DNA of 64,000 bases from Craspedostauros australis (Eukaryota; Bacillariophyta; Bacillariophyceae; Mastogloiales; Achnanthaceae). Location: contig JAMXDE010000003.1 in the NCBI GenBank assembly GCA_026770025.1, positions 434,001-498,000 of the forward strand, read 5' to 3'. A program made the translations under genes and the position numbers. Every line of letters begins with the position of its first letter. Positions within the stretch are counted from its first letter, which is position 1. Below the pieces are notes generated by a model. That model had not been told where the DNA came from and did not search any database. It saw only the letters and a program-made list of their open reading frames with translations. This document shows positions 54,636 to 64,000 of the stretch, piece after piece.

Positions 54636-55094
54636 AGGTCGCGTCTTCCCCAGAGAGAGAGAGAGAGAGGCGGGTTTTGAAGCGTGACACTGTTGCACTT
54701 GGTATGTACTAATACGAGCGGTTTTCAGCCAGAGACTATGCGGAACGGAATTTGAGATTGATCCACCCGATCCATCCTCGTCATTTAGTCCGTTGAATCG
54801 ATCTACTGTTTTAGTCCCGCAGAACCGAAACGCCAATGACTGAAATCGAAAAAGACCCAACAGCCCAACACAAACAAACAACAAGATCGAACGCGCGTGG
54901 TTTCGTGTGTGCCGAGAACGCAATGATCGCGCACAACGCAACAACACCAAACAAGACAGCAAGAAACACAACGACAACAACAGAGAAGCAAAGACACAGA
55001 GTCACAGCAAAGACCCACACCGCAGCAACGCAGGCATCAAGAAGAACACAAAGGCAACAACAACGACAACCATTCGATCCGGATTACCTTCACC
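54636..55094. other. Intergenic region
   Basis: No gene. (AG)n starts 16 bp after the stop (54652-54670). The right part is a CAACAACAACGACAACC-type leader of the next gene. Confidence 0.5.
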
Positions 55095-56246
55095 ATGTCG
55101 GAACCAGATGAGCTTTACACCCTTCGTGCCCAGTTCTGGCTGGGGCACTACGGCATGGCGCTTGAGGAAGCCAAGGCCGTCATGCGATGTCCGATGAGCC
55201 CGGCGTTGAAGAGCGAACGTGAGGAACTTGCTCTGCGGTGCCAGCTGGGGTCTGGGCAAAATGACAAGGTCATCGCAGCTGCCCAATCTTCCGCATCCCC
55301 AGGTGAGTCCAGCCGACGTCCCTCACATTTCCCCCCTCCTATTCGCATGACCCAAACGACCCGTCTAGGATCCTCGTACCAAATGGAGATTGATCTCAAC
55401 CCGCAATTTTCTCGCATTCACCCCACTCTCACTTTTCTTCCTCTGGATTGCATCCCTTCCATCTCCACTGTCACTTCATTCTGTGCTAACTCCACATACC
55501 GAACGTGTATGGCACCAATACAAAATGCGCATCTATCTGGTGAAACGATGATAAAATGATGTGGATTCGCAGCCATCCGCGCCTTGGGACTCAGAGCCCA
55601 GTTCGACATGATGGATGAGGCAGGAAAGCAGGGCTTGGTCCCGCAGCTTCACACGATGTTGGGCGATGGCGTCACCCCATCCGTGCAGCTGACAGCCGCC
55701 CACGTCTTCCTGGCCAGCGGCATGAAGAAGGAGGCCTTGCAGTGCGTTCATGAGGGACAGACCATGGAGCACAAGTGCCTTGCGTTGCAGATCTACCTCC
55801 AGATAGACAGACTCGACTTGGCACAGAGCGAGCTCGCCACCATGAAGCGAATGGACGAAGATTCTGTCCTGTCGCAACTGGGCAGCGTTTACATCGCTCT
55901 GGCGACCGGATCCAGCATGGCCAAGGAGGCAGTGCACACCCTCAATCAGCTGTCGGAGCAATACGGACCATCCACCTTCCTGCTCAACCTCATGTCGTGC
56001 GCCTACATGTCCGGCGAGATGTACGAGGCCGCCTTCCAGCAACTCGAACAGGCGCGCACCGACTTTGTCGCCGACAGCGATACCTTGGCCAACATGATCG
56101 TCTGCTCGCAGCATCTCGGAAAGCCAGTCGCACCACTCATCCAGCAACTCAAGACACAGTACCCATCTCACTTCATGGTCAAGGGTCTGGAGATGGTGGA
56201 AGGTGCTTTTGAACGTGAAGCCATTAAGTACAAGGTGACGGCTTAG
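55095..56246 (+). CDS. COPE: Coatomer subunit epsilon
   Basis: Two exons, 55095-55302 and 55573-56246 (intron 270 bp, phase 1, splits an Ala codon); 293 residues, normal size. TPR-like helices throughout; recognised by LYTLRAQFWLGHYG..., HTLNQLSEQYGPSTFLLNLMS and the ending FMVKGLEMVEGAFEREAIKY. It stabilises alpha-COP in COPI vesicles moving between Golgi and ER. Confidence 0.95.
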
Positions 56247-57985
56247 AGAGGGAAACGTGCAAGATGATAACGATAGAGAAGGAAGAATGGAGAAAGGATT
56301 GGGTGAAACTGATCGGCGTGATAATGCATTCCACATAGTACCATCGCCAATACTATTGGCACACAAACTGAGCCAAGCCAAGATCCAAACCAGCCAAGCC
56401 CCCAATCAACCTCCCAGCCTCTTCCCCACAAGGATACAAAGCTGTTTGTCAATGGACTGGTTATACGAGCTGGAATGGGACTCTAGATGAGATTGTGCCT
56501 CTTGTTGTTGCTTCCGTCTCCTTCTGCTCTTGGGTATCGCTCCGTCCACTTGTGCCTCGACTCTGTTGCCCAACATACAAATCGAGTGGAGTACATCTCT
56601 CTCCAGACGCCTCTGGCACCTGTTCACCTGGCAAGGAAGGCGCCCCAGATATCTGCCGTGCTGCTGAGATACGCCACCACCTCCTTGCGACGTTTAGTGC
56701 TCGTGTTTAGATACATTCGAGTCAGTTGGCGGTGTTCTGCAAGTTTGTGGTTCGTCTGCGACAGATTCCTGCGACCTCCGCCAATTCCCACCGACAATCT
56801 TGGAAGCGGCTTCCTGTGAACGCCCACCCCAATTGTCCAGGCATGATCAATGGCCGCCATTCTGCTCTCTGGGAGCGACTCCATGACGGACAAGTGTCTC
56901 AACCTCGCACCCAAAGAAGTCTCCGCCTCTCTGGTCACCCCTGTGGACCGTCGTCCAAGACCCGTCCACCTCACGATCACTCCTCGAACTGATGTAACAG
57001 TTGGCTTCGTGTTCCGAAAGCGGCGAACTTACCTGTCACGCCACATAACACCTATGGAGCGTACCATGGATCGTACCACACATCCAGGCAGCGGCTACTG
57101 ATACCGCCGTGCAGGATTGTGGGGGAGCCCGCGCTGCTCTGACATTTTTTGCGGTACCATATCTTGTCTTGTTTTGTATCTGGAGTTTCTGGGTGCGCCT
57201 GGGTGAATCAGTCTTTTGAGAAACTGTCCCGAAAAGGTCATCCGGAGGGGTGAAGCATCTCCCTTTGCAGTTTTATTTGTCGCGACCAGTGTCTCGTGAC
57301 CGGATTCTGGAGACGCCGCAACCTCTCGTGTCAGAGTGGGACAGTCATCGCAACAATTGATGCGCCCTGGCCAAGGATGGAAGGACTGTCATTGGCGAGA
57401 GCTCGAATGGCGCCGCGGCTTCGAATAAATGTATGAACTTTCATTTCCTCTCCACCTTTCTCCCCTCACATGAACACACGCAAACGATAGCTTGCGGAGC
57501 CCAATCCACAGGCGGTGCGAGCACATGATGCGCACCTGTACTCTCACGAGCCAGAGCGCACCATCTTTCAGGTGAAGACGCACATGCTGCACAGGGACAA
57601 GAGAGGGCCGAGGCTCAAGGGGAAAAGAGAGCCGTCGACTGGAACAAGGCAAGACGCGAAACATGGGAGAGGTCGACCCCAGACCGAAACGAAAGATCGG
57701 CCAGGGGGGTGTACGCCACATCGACTTTAATTCAGCTTCGCCTCTTGTCAACGCGCACGTTGGCAGATGGGCATGATTTCCTAGTCGCACGTGGAACCCA
57801 CGACGCTGACCTGCCATCACAAAATGAACAGTTCATCAGCGCCACAATTCAATCTCACAAGAAATCTGACGATCAACCCGCCAAGTGACACCGACACCGC
57901 CAACAGCAAGCATATCTCACAAACACCACCAACGTAAGACAGCATTATCCTCGTATTGTATTATAGAATAGGATACTGATATAAT
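56247..57985. other. Long intergenic stretch
   Basis: About 1.7 kb without a recognised gene. Open frames on both strands are short and show no motif. Confidence 0.4.
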
Positions 57986-60900
57986 ATGACGACCGTCGCA
58001 AGCCCACACGCACTCGGAGGACTATCTTCCATCACGCCTACCACCACCCACAACGAAGATTTCAACGAAGAGACTTTCGAGACGACGAAGATGGGGCCCA
58101 CGCCTCGGCAAGGAGATGCAGGTAGTGGCAATGTGAGTGTTGATGGATCCTCACAATTCAGCAACGGTAACTTGTTTTACCAGGAGCTTGCCTTTGACAA
58201 GGTTGGACTGATCGGAAGAGAGAAGGAGATCCGAGTGCTGAGGCAAGCATTCCATACCACCTGCAGAAAGACCAAACGCAAGTCTTCTTCCATCACCCAA
58301 GCCAATCTTAGCATTGCGGACCATAAGCATGACCAAAAGCAGAAACAGGAGGAGGAACAGGAGCACTCTCTCGTGACAGCTTCAGAGAGCGAACCTTCCC
58401 ATGATCCAAGCATCGAGCAGAACAGCCAAGCAGTCGCAGTGGAGCCGATCTCAAAGCGGACCCTCGTTCTCATTTCGGGCCATTCCGGCAGTGGAAAGAC
58501 CGCGCTCGCCATGCATGTGCGGCACATAGCATCAGGCAGCTCCCGCAACGGAGACAGCGACAGTGACGGCGGCCAGCGCGCATTTCACGGATTCTTTGCA
58601 TCCGGCAAGTGCGAGATCTCCCAGAAGAACGCCGAAGAACCCTACGCCGGCATCAGGCCCGCTCTCCTGGATCTGTGCAATCAGATCCTTTGTCTGCCCC
58701 GAGATGACGACGGCGGCGTGTTCGGCGCAGGCCGCCTATCGTCCGATGCTGACACAGCCTCAACAAGATCAGGATCGTCAACAAGCAGCAACCAGAGGTT
58801 GGCAGATGACCCTCGCAGGCTCTGCGACCTCCGAGCGCTTCTGAAGCGCGGGTTGGCCAAAGGAGAGATTCAAGTCCTTTCCAATGTTCTACCAGATCTC
58901 CCACTCGTGATCCACGGCGCTGATTTCGAAGGGATCGATGCCAGCTTCGGAAACACAGGCACCGACATGTCGTATTCCAAAGATGACGAGTCTGTCGCTA
59001 GCATGTCAACGCATCTATCCAACCGCAACAGCCGCGACCCTAGCAAGCCGTGGGGCGATCGCGTTGGCTACAAGGCTCACGGTGATAGACTGAAGTTCGC
59101 CCTGCGACGGTTCGTGCAGATCGTCTGCAACTACTGTCCGCTGATCTTCGTCGTTGACGATCTGCAATGGGCCGACGATGCTTCTCTGGGCATCCTCAAT
59201 TCCTGGATGATCGATAGCAGAAACTCTTCGCTCATGGTGATCGGATGCTACCGATCCAACTTGCTCGAGGAGAACCGGACCCTCAAGACCACCCTCGTAG
59301 CACTCGACGAATCAAAGCGAGAGCGCTCGCTCCGCATCGTCAAGCTTCCTATCCAAGACCTGGAGAAGCATCATATCAACCGGCTTTTGGTGGGCCTTCT
59401 TCGTCCCGAGGAATTCATTCAACGTGACCACCTCGAGAGCAGCACGCATGAGGATGCAACGAATGACAGCTCGGAGTCCGTCCAGGTGCTCGCCAGTATC
59501 GTCCATAGCAAGACGGACGGCAATCCATTCTTCATCCAGCGTTTCCTTCATTCTCTGGTCCACGAACGATTGCTGCAGTACGATGAGACCGCCCACGCAT
59601 GGACGTGGGATGACGAAGGCATCCAGGCAGAGTCGCCATCCACCGACAACATCATCGAGTTGCTGAAGGTCAAGCTCATGCAGCTTCGCCATGCCCGTCA
59701 GATCCTCCCGATCGCAGCCTGCTTGGGAGCATCGTTCTCCTATGCCACGGTCTGCATCGTCATGCGTGGCCTCTCCATCCACTCGGCTCATTCCGCCTTC
59801 ATCATCAAGCTCTTCGGTATCAGCCGCTTCATCTCGGCGAATGAGATCTCGAAGATGCTGCGAGTCTGCGTGCGGGAGGGTCTACTCGAGGGATCGAGCA
59901 AGATGAAGGCGCACGGGTCGTCGTCGTCGTCGTCGTCGTTGTCAACGTCCTCACCTCCATCATCTGGCGCCAAGCATTCCAAGACGTCCTCCAAGAAGAA
60001 AGCCTCGATCTACAACTTCATCCACGACAAGGTCCAAGAGGCTGCGCTCGATCTGGTAGATCCGAATCATCTCCAAGAGCTGAAGTACCGCGTCGGAGAA
60101 ATCTTGCTGTTCGGGCTATCGACAGAAGAACTTGATGACAAGATCTTCATGGTCACCAACCTGCTCAATGCCAGGGCCGATCTCATCCCCGACTACTTCA
60201 AGGGCGATCGTCGGAAGCGAGCCATCATGCTCAATTTCGACGCTGGCAAAAAGGCCATCAGCTGCTCCGCTTTCCGGTTGGCATCCACGTACTTCAAGGT
60301 CGCCATGAACATGATGCCGCCCAACCATTGGGAAGTCATGAAGCAGGAAACGCTGGAGATTTACTCCGCGGCTGCTGAATGCGCATCCGTCAACTCGGAC
60401 CTTGCTCGGGCTCGCACGTATTGCGACACCGTCATCAACTCTGGCTGCGATATTCTGGACAAGATCGATGCCTACCTCACCCTGATCGATATTTCTGTGG
60501 CCGGGGCTGAAATGAAAGGCAAAGACTCGGTCGCCAGCGAGATCTGCATCTCCGTCCTTGCTCAGCTTGGTTGCAAGCTGCCCAAGGCTGGATTGAGAAG
60601 ATCCTTCCGCGTCGTCACCTCAGTCTTTGGGCTGAGGCGTCTTGCGCGCTCGATGACGACGGAATCGATCGGAAGTCTTCCTGTAGTCACCGATAGGCAA
60701 GAATTTGCAATCATGGCGATGCTGGGGCGACTCACCACGGCTTCCTTCTTCTCCGACCCAGAACTGATTCCCATCATAACCTTAAAATCCATCCGCCGAA
60801 CGCTGAAGTTTGGTGTGTCAGCGCAGTCAGCGAAGGCCGTCATGTTCCATGGCATCATCATGGGGTCCGTTATGGATGACTTTCAGGCCAGGAGCAACCT

Positions 60901-61888
60901 CGCGAAGGTTCTGTTCAAGATGGTGGACATGGTGAACGATCCAAACACGACGCTAGAAGCCTCCAATGCTTGCGAATCCATGCTGCAGCACTGGACGCAA
61001 CCGATTGAGGATACGAAAGACACATTCATGGAGACATATCACACTGGCATGGCAATCGGGGAAGTGGAAACCGCGGGATGGGCCGTATTGACTTCCCTGG
61101 GCGTTGATCTCATCATCGGGACACCTCTGCACGAGATCGATGCCATCCACGCGACGTATTCCAAAGTGCTGCTGGACTTCCATCAAAAGCTCCAGCACGC
61201 GTTGATGTTGGTTATGTGGCAAGCCGATCTCAACCTACGTGCTGAGTCGAAGCATCGCATTTTGCTGGTGGGTGACGCGTTCGACGAGCGGTATGCAGCA
61301 GAGGGTAGCAACACAACCATCGTCGAAGCACAAACGAGCGCCATGATCTTGCACAAGATACGCCTGTGCGCGGTACTCGGCGACTACGAAGCAGGAGCCA
61401 AGATGTCGGTGGATGGACTCAAGGCCTATCTGGCATCGTCCATGGGTGGGGCCATGGGGAGCAACCTCATGTTCCACAGCGTCCTTTGCTGGTATGCTGC
61501 TTCGCACGCCAAACCAGCCAACCGCGCATACCGCAAGCTCGCTCGGAAGTACCACAGGCTCCTCAAGGATTGGAAGAAGCAAGGCCACCCCAACTGCCCA
61601 CATTACATCACCATCCTGGATGCTGAGAAGAGCTACTTGGACGGACGCCTCAACACCGCAAGAGAGCACTACAAAGAGGCCATCAAGGCCGCTGCGAAAC
61701 GGGGGTTCATTCACGATCAAGCCATGGCCAGCGAACGCCTCGGCGATTGTTCGATGGACTCCAGAGATGAGAAGAGTGCCAAGCAGTCGTACCGCGAGGC
61801 TGTGCGACTCTTCACGCAATGGGGGGCGATGAGGAAAGTGGACGAGTTGAAAGCGAAGGTGGTACGTATTTTCGACGACTCAGCGTAA
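57986..61888 (+). CDS. Large AAA-type ATPase (STAND/ORC-like), diatom family
   Basis: 1300 residues, one exon. After a disordered start comes VGLIGREKEIRVLRQAF (about residue 75) and Walker A GHSGSGKTAL (about 164-173). A Walker B-like IFVVDDLQWADDASLG lies near 388-403, the arrangement of predicted STAND ATPases (COG3899-like). A (TCG)n run encodes poly-Ser near residue 645. The C-terminal third is helical and TPR-like (ARE.YKEAI..A...G). No kinase or PAS domain is visible, unlike some relatives. The family is expanded in diatoms; a signalling switch is the usual guess. Confidence 0.78.
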   Translation: MTTVASPHALGGLSSITPTTTHNEDFNEETFETTKMGPTPRQGDAGSGNVSVDGSSQFSNGNLFYQELAFDKVGLIGREKEIRVLRQAFHTTCRKTKRKSSSITQANLSIADHKHDQKQKQEEEQEHSLVTASESEPSHDPSIEQNSQAVAVEPISKRTLVLISGHSGSGKTALAMHVRHIASGSSRNGDSDSDGGQRAFHGFFASGKCEISQKNAEEPYAGIRPALLDLCNQILCLPRDDDGGVFGAGRLSSDADTASTRSGSSTSSNQRLADDPRRLCDLRALLKRGLAKGEIQVLSNVLPDLPLVIHGADFEGIDASFGNTGTDMSYSKDDESVASMSTHLSNRNSRDPSKPWGDRVGYKAHGDRLKFALRRFVQIVCNYCPLIFVVDDLQWADDASLGILNSWMIDSRNSSLMVIGCYRSNLLEENRTLKTTLVALDESKRERSLRIVKLPIQDLEKHHINRLLVGLLRPEEFIQRDHLESSTHEDATNDSSESVQVLASIVHSKTDGNPFFIQRFLHSLVHERLLQYDETAHAWTWDDEGIQAESPSTDNIIELLKVKLMQLRHARQILPIAACLGASFSYATVCIVMRGLSIHSAHSAFIIKLFGISRFISANEISKMLRVCVREGLLEGSSKMKAHGSSSSSSSLSTSSPPSSGAKHSKTSSKKKASIYNFIHDKVQEAALDLVDPNHLQELKYRVGEILLFGLSTEELDDKIFMVTNLLNARADLIPDYFKGDRRKRAIMLNFDAGKKAISCSAFRLASTYFKVAMNMMPPNHWEVMKQETLEIYSAAAECASVNSDLARARTYCDTVINSGCDILDKIDAYLTLIDISVAGAEMKGKDSVASEICISVLAQLGCKLPKAGLRRSFRVVTSVFGLRRLARSMTTESIGSLPVVTDRQEFAIMAMLGRLTTASFFSDPELIPIITLKSIRRTLKFGVSAQSAKAVMFHGIIMGSVMDDFQARSNLAKVLFKMVDMVNDPNTTLEASNACESMLQHWTQPIEDTKDTFMETYHTGMAIGEVETAGWAVLTSLGVDLIIGTPLHEIDAIHATYSKVLLDFHQKLQHALMLVMWQADLNLRAESKHRILLVGDAFDERYAAEGSNTTIVEAQTSAMILHKIRLCAVLGDYEAGAKMSVDGLKAYLASSMGGAMGSNLMFHSVLCWYAASHAKPANRAYRKLARKYHRLLKDWKKQGHPNCPHYITILDAEKSYLDGRLNTAREHYKEAIKAAAKRGFIHDQAMASERLGDCSMDSRDEKSAKQSYREAVRLFTQWGAMRKVDELKAKVVRIFDDSA

Positions 61889-63159
61889 AGATACGGCTCT
61901 GTGTGGTTTGAGGAGCTCTGGAGTACTCCACTCGTACACTCGTCGAGAGTGCTGTTAGCCATGGGAGGACGCTACCGGTGCAAATGCATGCATGCCGACA
62001 TGCCGGGTTCGAGAATGCGTCAATACCAGGTAGGTATTGCGCAGCGTACGAGAGCAGAGTAGAGTCTTGGGGTTGATCGATGGTGTAAATAGACAGTGTA
62101 GCAAAACACGATTAAAAGTAGAATACTTTACTCCAAGCGCATCTTGCAATGTCATCAAGTTTTGTGCCTGGCTTCCCTTGCCTCGTGCTTTGGTGGAGGA
62201 TCGAGAGGGTCACATTTTAGGCAACCCGAACGAGGCATGACCACCTCAGCTCCACAGGCAATCTCAAAAGTCAGAGCAATACCTTGACATCGCCCTGGCT
62301 GTCATTACTGTATGAGTACAACGTAGCGAATCTCATATTTCAACAGTCGCAAACACTCAGAACGATGAAGTCACAAGGCGACTTCAATGTTTGGGTGCCG
62401 CAAGCAAGTGTTTCTCCCACAGAAACGAGGAAATCTCCACCACCAATACCTCGGTGACGTTCGTCTCCCCACAACCGCATTACAGCTCGTACGGATAGCT
62501 CGCATTGGTGGGTACCGACGGAACCTCTGGTCGCCAACAAAGGCAACGCCAAGAGAGACCCGACATTGATTTGCTCTATTTGGAGGCGCCCGAGTGTGAT
62601 GAATGACAGTGTGCGGTACCAGTGGTAACGGGTGCCCCAGCCGCCATTCTCCGGAGCCCAGCAGAGCAAGTGCTTTGCGGCCGCCGTTGGGGGTGCGAAA
62701 AGCTCTCGCAGGCCGCCCGGGTAACCAGCTCATGAACTCGAGTATAGTACTCCGCAACAGGATGACATCCCGACATCGTCTCGCATTCCGCCCATTCTCC
62801 AAAACTTGTGCGCGTGGGAAATGCGATTACTCCACAGTTACTCTACAAGCCAGAGCGTTTCACGGTTGATTCACTCGGACAGGCTTGGAAAACCTTGAAT
62901 GAATAAATGCGCCATGTTCGGTCTGCATGTCGGTCGTGCATGGTTTCAATCTACGCTTGCAGGACACTCTACTTGTTCCAACACCAGTCCATCCCAAGTG
63001 ACACGCAGGGATGCCAAAGACCATGCATACTCGTCCTAGTAGAGTGACAGTATATATATTGCATGCCACATACACATAGTAGTGCACTCCATGTTGTAGT
63101 TCCCTCTTCCGTTCGTACGAGTTTCTTCTCGCAGATACTCGTATGGCGCCGTGCACTAT
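61889..63159. other. Intergenic region
   Basis: About 1.3 kb, no gene recognised. Holds TACTCGTA at 63136-63143 just before the partial gene. Confidence 0.45.
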
Positions 63160-64000
63160 TCAACGGTATCGAAAGTTGCGTCTCTGCTGTTGATGCCGCT
63201 GTTGCGATTGCTGCGGCCGCCGCTTATCTTTGCTTGGGATCTTGCGAATGAAAAACATCAAGCCCAACCTCCTCGCAACACTTTCGTATCCGCCGTACTC
63301 GTGAATCTTGGCATCGAGATCAGGACGTTCCCAGATGTCCAGCTTCTCGGCTGTGGGCATCCGCAGGTAGGGATACTTCAACGGAGGCTTGTGCACAAAA
63401 TGATCCTCGCGGACAAGCCCAAGCAAATCGATTGCAAATACCAAATCGAATGGGCCCCAATTCATATCATCTCCGTAGTAATTGGAGTGAGATGCGCCCG
63501 GTTGATCCTGAAGCAAGCTAGATGACGAAGTTGATGCTCGCCGTGCGTCTGCGTTCCTGTCGCTCATGCCAAACTTGTTGGCGACGAATTTGCGACCTCC
63601 GTAGTACGTCACGAGCTTGGCCAATTCTGGATTCCTATCGCGGACTTCCACCATGACAGGGAAGCGCGAATAATCGCCATCATAGTATTCATCCAAATAG
63701 GATCGCAGGAATACGAGCATTTGGTACAGACCTTCGAAGTACCACCAATCCCGAAACTCCACCATCCCTGCTAGGCGGCCGATCGCCCGAACACCGCCGT
63801 GACGCTTTATGGCTTGATGCAGGTCGTACCGCCCCTCCTTGATGAGTTCGCTTGCGCGCGGCATCCAAACGGATGGCCGTTGGTGCTCTGCCTGGTACCC
63901 GTCTACGTAATCAAACAACTCCTTGAGGATGGTTCGGAGATCCCAGAAATTCTTTGGGCGTCTGATGCCGTTGTACGTCCATTTGGAATCGTCTGTGCTG
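63160..64000 (-). CDS. Plastid-type protein with repeated GG..x..LG motifs (partial)
   Basis: The minus-strand frame is open from the right window edge to TAG at 63160-63162; the true start lies outside. The sequence has about four ~75-residue repeats, each with a WGG/YGG.....A...LG(L/M) ending (HGGVRAIGRLAG, YGGRKFVANKFG, YGGYESVARRLG) and F(W)D or W.YFEG starts. I associate this repeat with plant and algal plastid proteins of unknown function. The tail is Lys/Gln/Arg-rich. Confidence 0.5.
   Translation of the reverse strand, partial: STDDSKWTYNGIRRPKNFWDLRTILKELFDYVDGYQAEHQRPSVWMPRASELIKEGRYDLHQAIKRHGGVRAIGRLAGMVEFRDWWYFEGLYQMLVFLRSYLDEYYDGDYSRFPVMVEVRDRNPELAKLVTYYGGRKFVANKFGMSDRNADARRASTSSSSLLQDQPGASHSNYYGDDMNWGPFDLVFAIDLLGLVREDHFVHKPPLKYPYLRMPTAEKLDIWERPDLDAKIHEYGGYESVARRLGLMFFIRKIPSKDKRRPQQSQQRHQQQRRNFRYR

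Noticed and set aside
1..64000. CRISPR arrays, bacterial operons, riboswitches.
   Set aside because: The window is eukaryotic; the only spaced repeats are the 13-bp minisatellite, ankyrin units and microsatellites.

Overview
The window is nuclear DNA from a eukaryotic alga, most likely a diatom. The genes are spaced and carry zero to three GT-AG introns of roughly 60-720 bp (most 257-718 bp). Two proteins carry the domain I recognise as DUF6824, which is characteristic of diatoms. One protein duplicates a Cys-containing domain I also associate with diatoms. One enzyme has a signal peptide ending in an ASAFAP-like 'TVA|FLP' site, typical of import into a complex red-lineage plastid. A glutathione peroxidase has an in-frame UGA exactly at the selenocysteine position. 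I cannot name the species; a centric diatom is a guess.

Layout. Bases 1-13 kb are an accessory, repeat-rich block. A sulfotransferase-like gene (minus strand) is broken by a ~794-bp non-coding element. A nearly intact Ty1/copia retrotransposon (2719-10292, identical-length LTRs with one mismatch, CGTGG target duplication) is itself interrupted in pol by a second ~776-bp copy of the same kind of element. A decayed BTB-domain gene and an ankyrin gene built from near-identical 99-bp repeats follow.

From 13.7 kb onward the window is mostly housekeeping genes: a short-chain dehydrogenase, selenoprotein GPx, U1A/U2B''-type RNA-binding protein, proteasome alpha-5, RABL6-like GTPase, FAM136A-like protein, a CRAL-TRIO/DUF6824 protein, a twin-domain diatom protein, a polyglutamine DUF6824 protein, ribosomal protein uS14 (S29), G-protein alpha subunit, V-ATPase subunit d, AP-1 gamma-adaptin, a plastid-targeted methyltransferase, a pterin dehydratase-like protein, tRNA-Lys, an O-fucosyltransferase-like enzyme, a membrane-anchored methyltransferase, coatomer epsilon, a 1300-residue AAA-type ATPase and a partial plastid-type protein at the right edge.

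Functional themes: AP-1 gamma, coatomer epsilon, V-ATPase d, Rab-like GTPase and CRAL-TRIO proteins all serve the endomembrane system; the O-fucosyltransferase-like and sulfotransferase-like proteins suggest Golgi glycan work. There is no operon logic; neighbours are divergent, convergent or tandem with ordinary spacing.

The observations most worth follow-up are the two related nested elements with the same AACATGC flank, the gag/pol recoding question in a very young copia element, the selenoprotein, a strongly over-represented octamer TACTCGTA found only outside coding sequence, and a uS14 lacking its usual zinc ligands.
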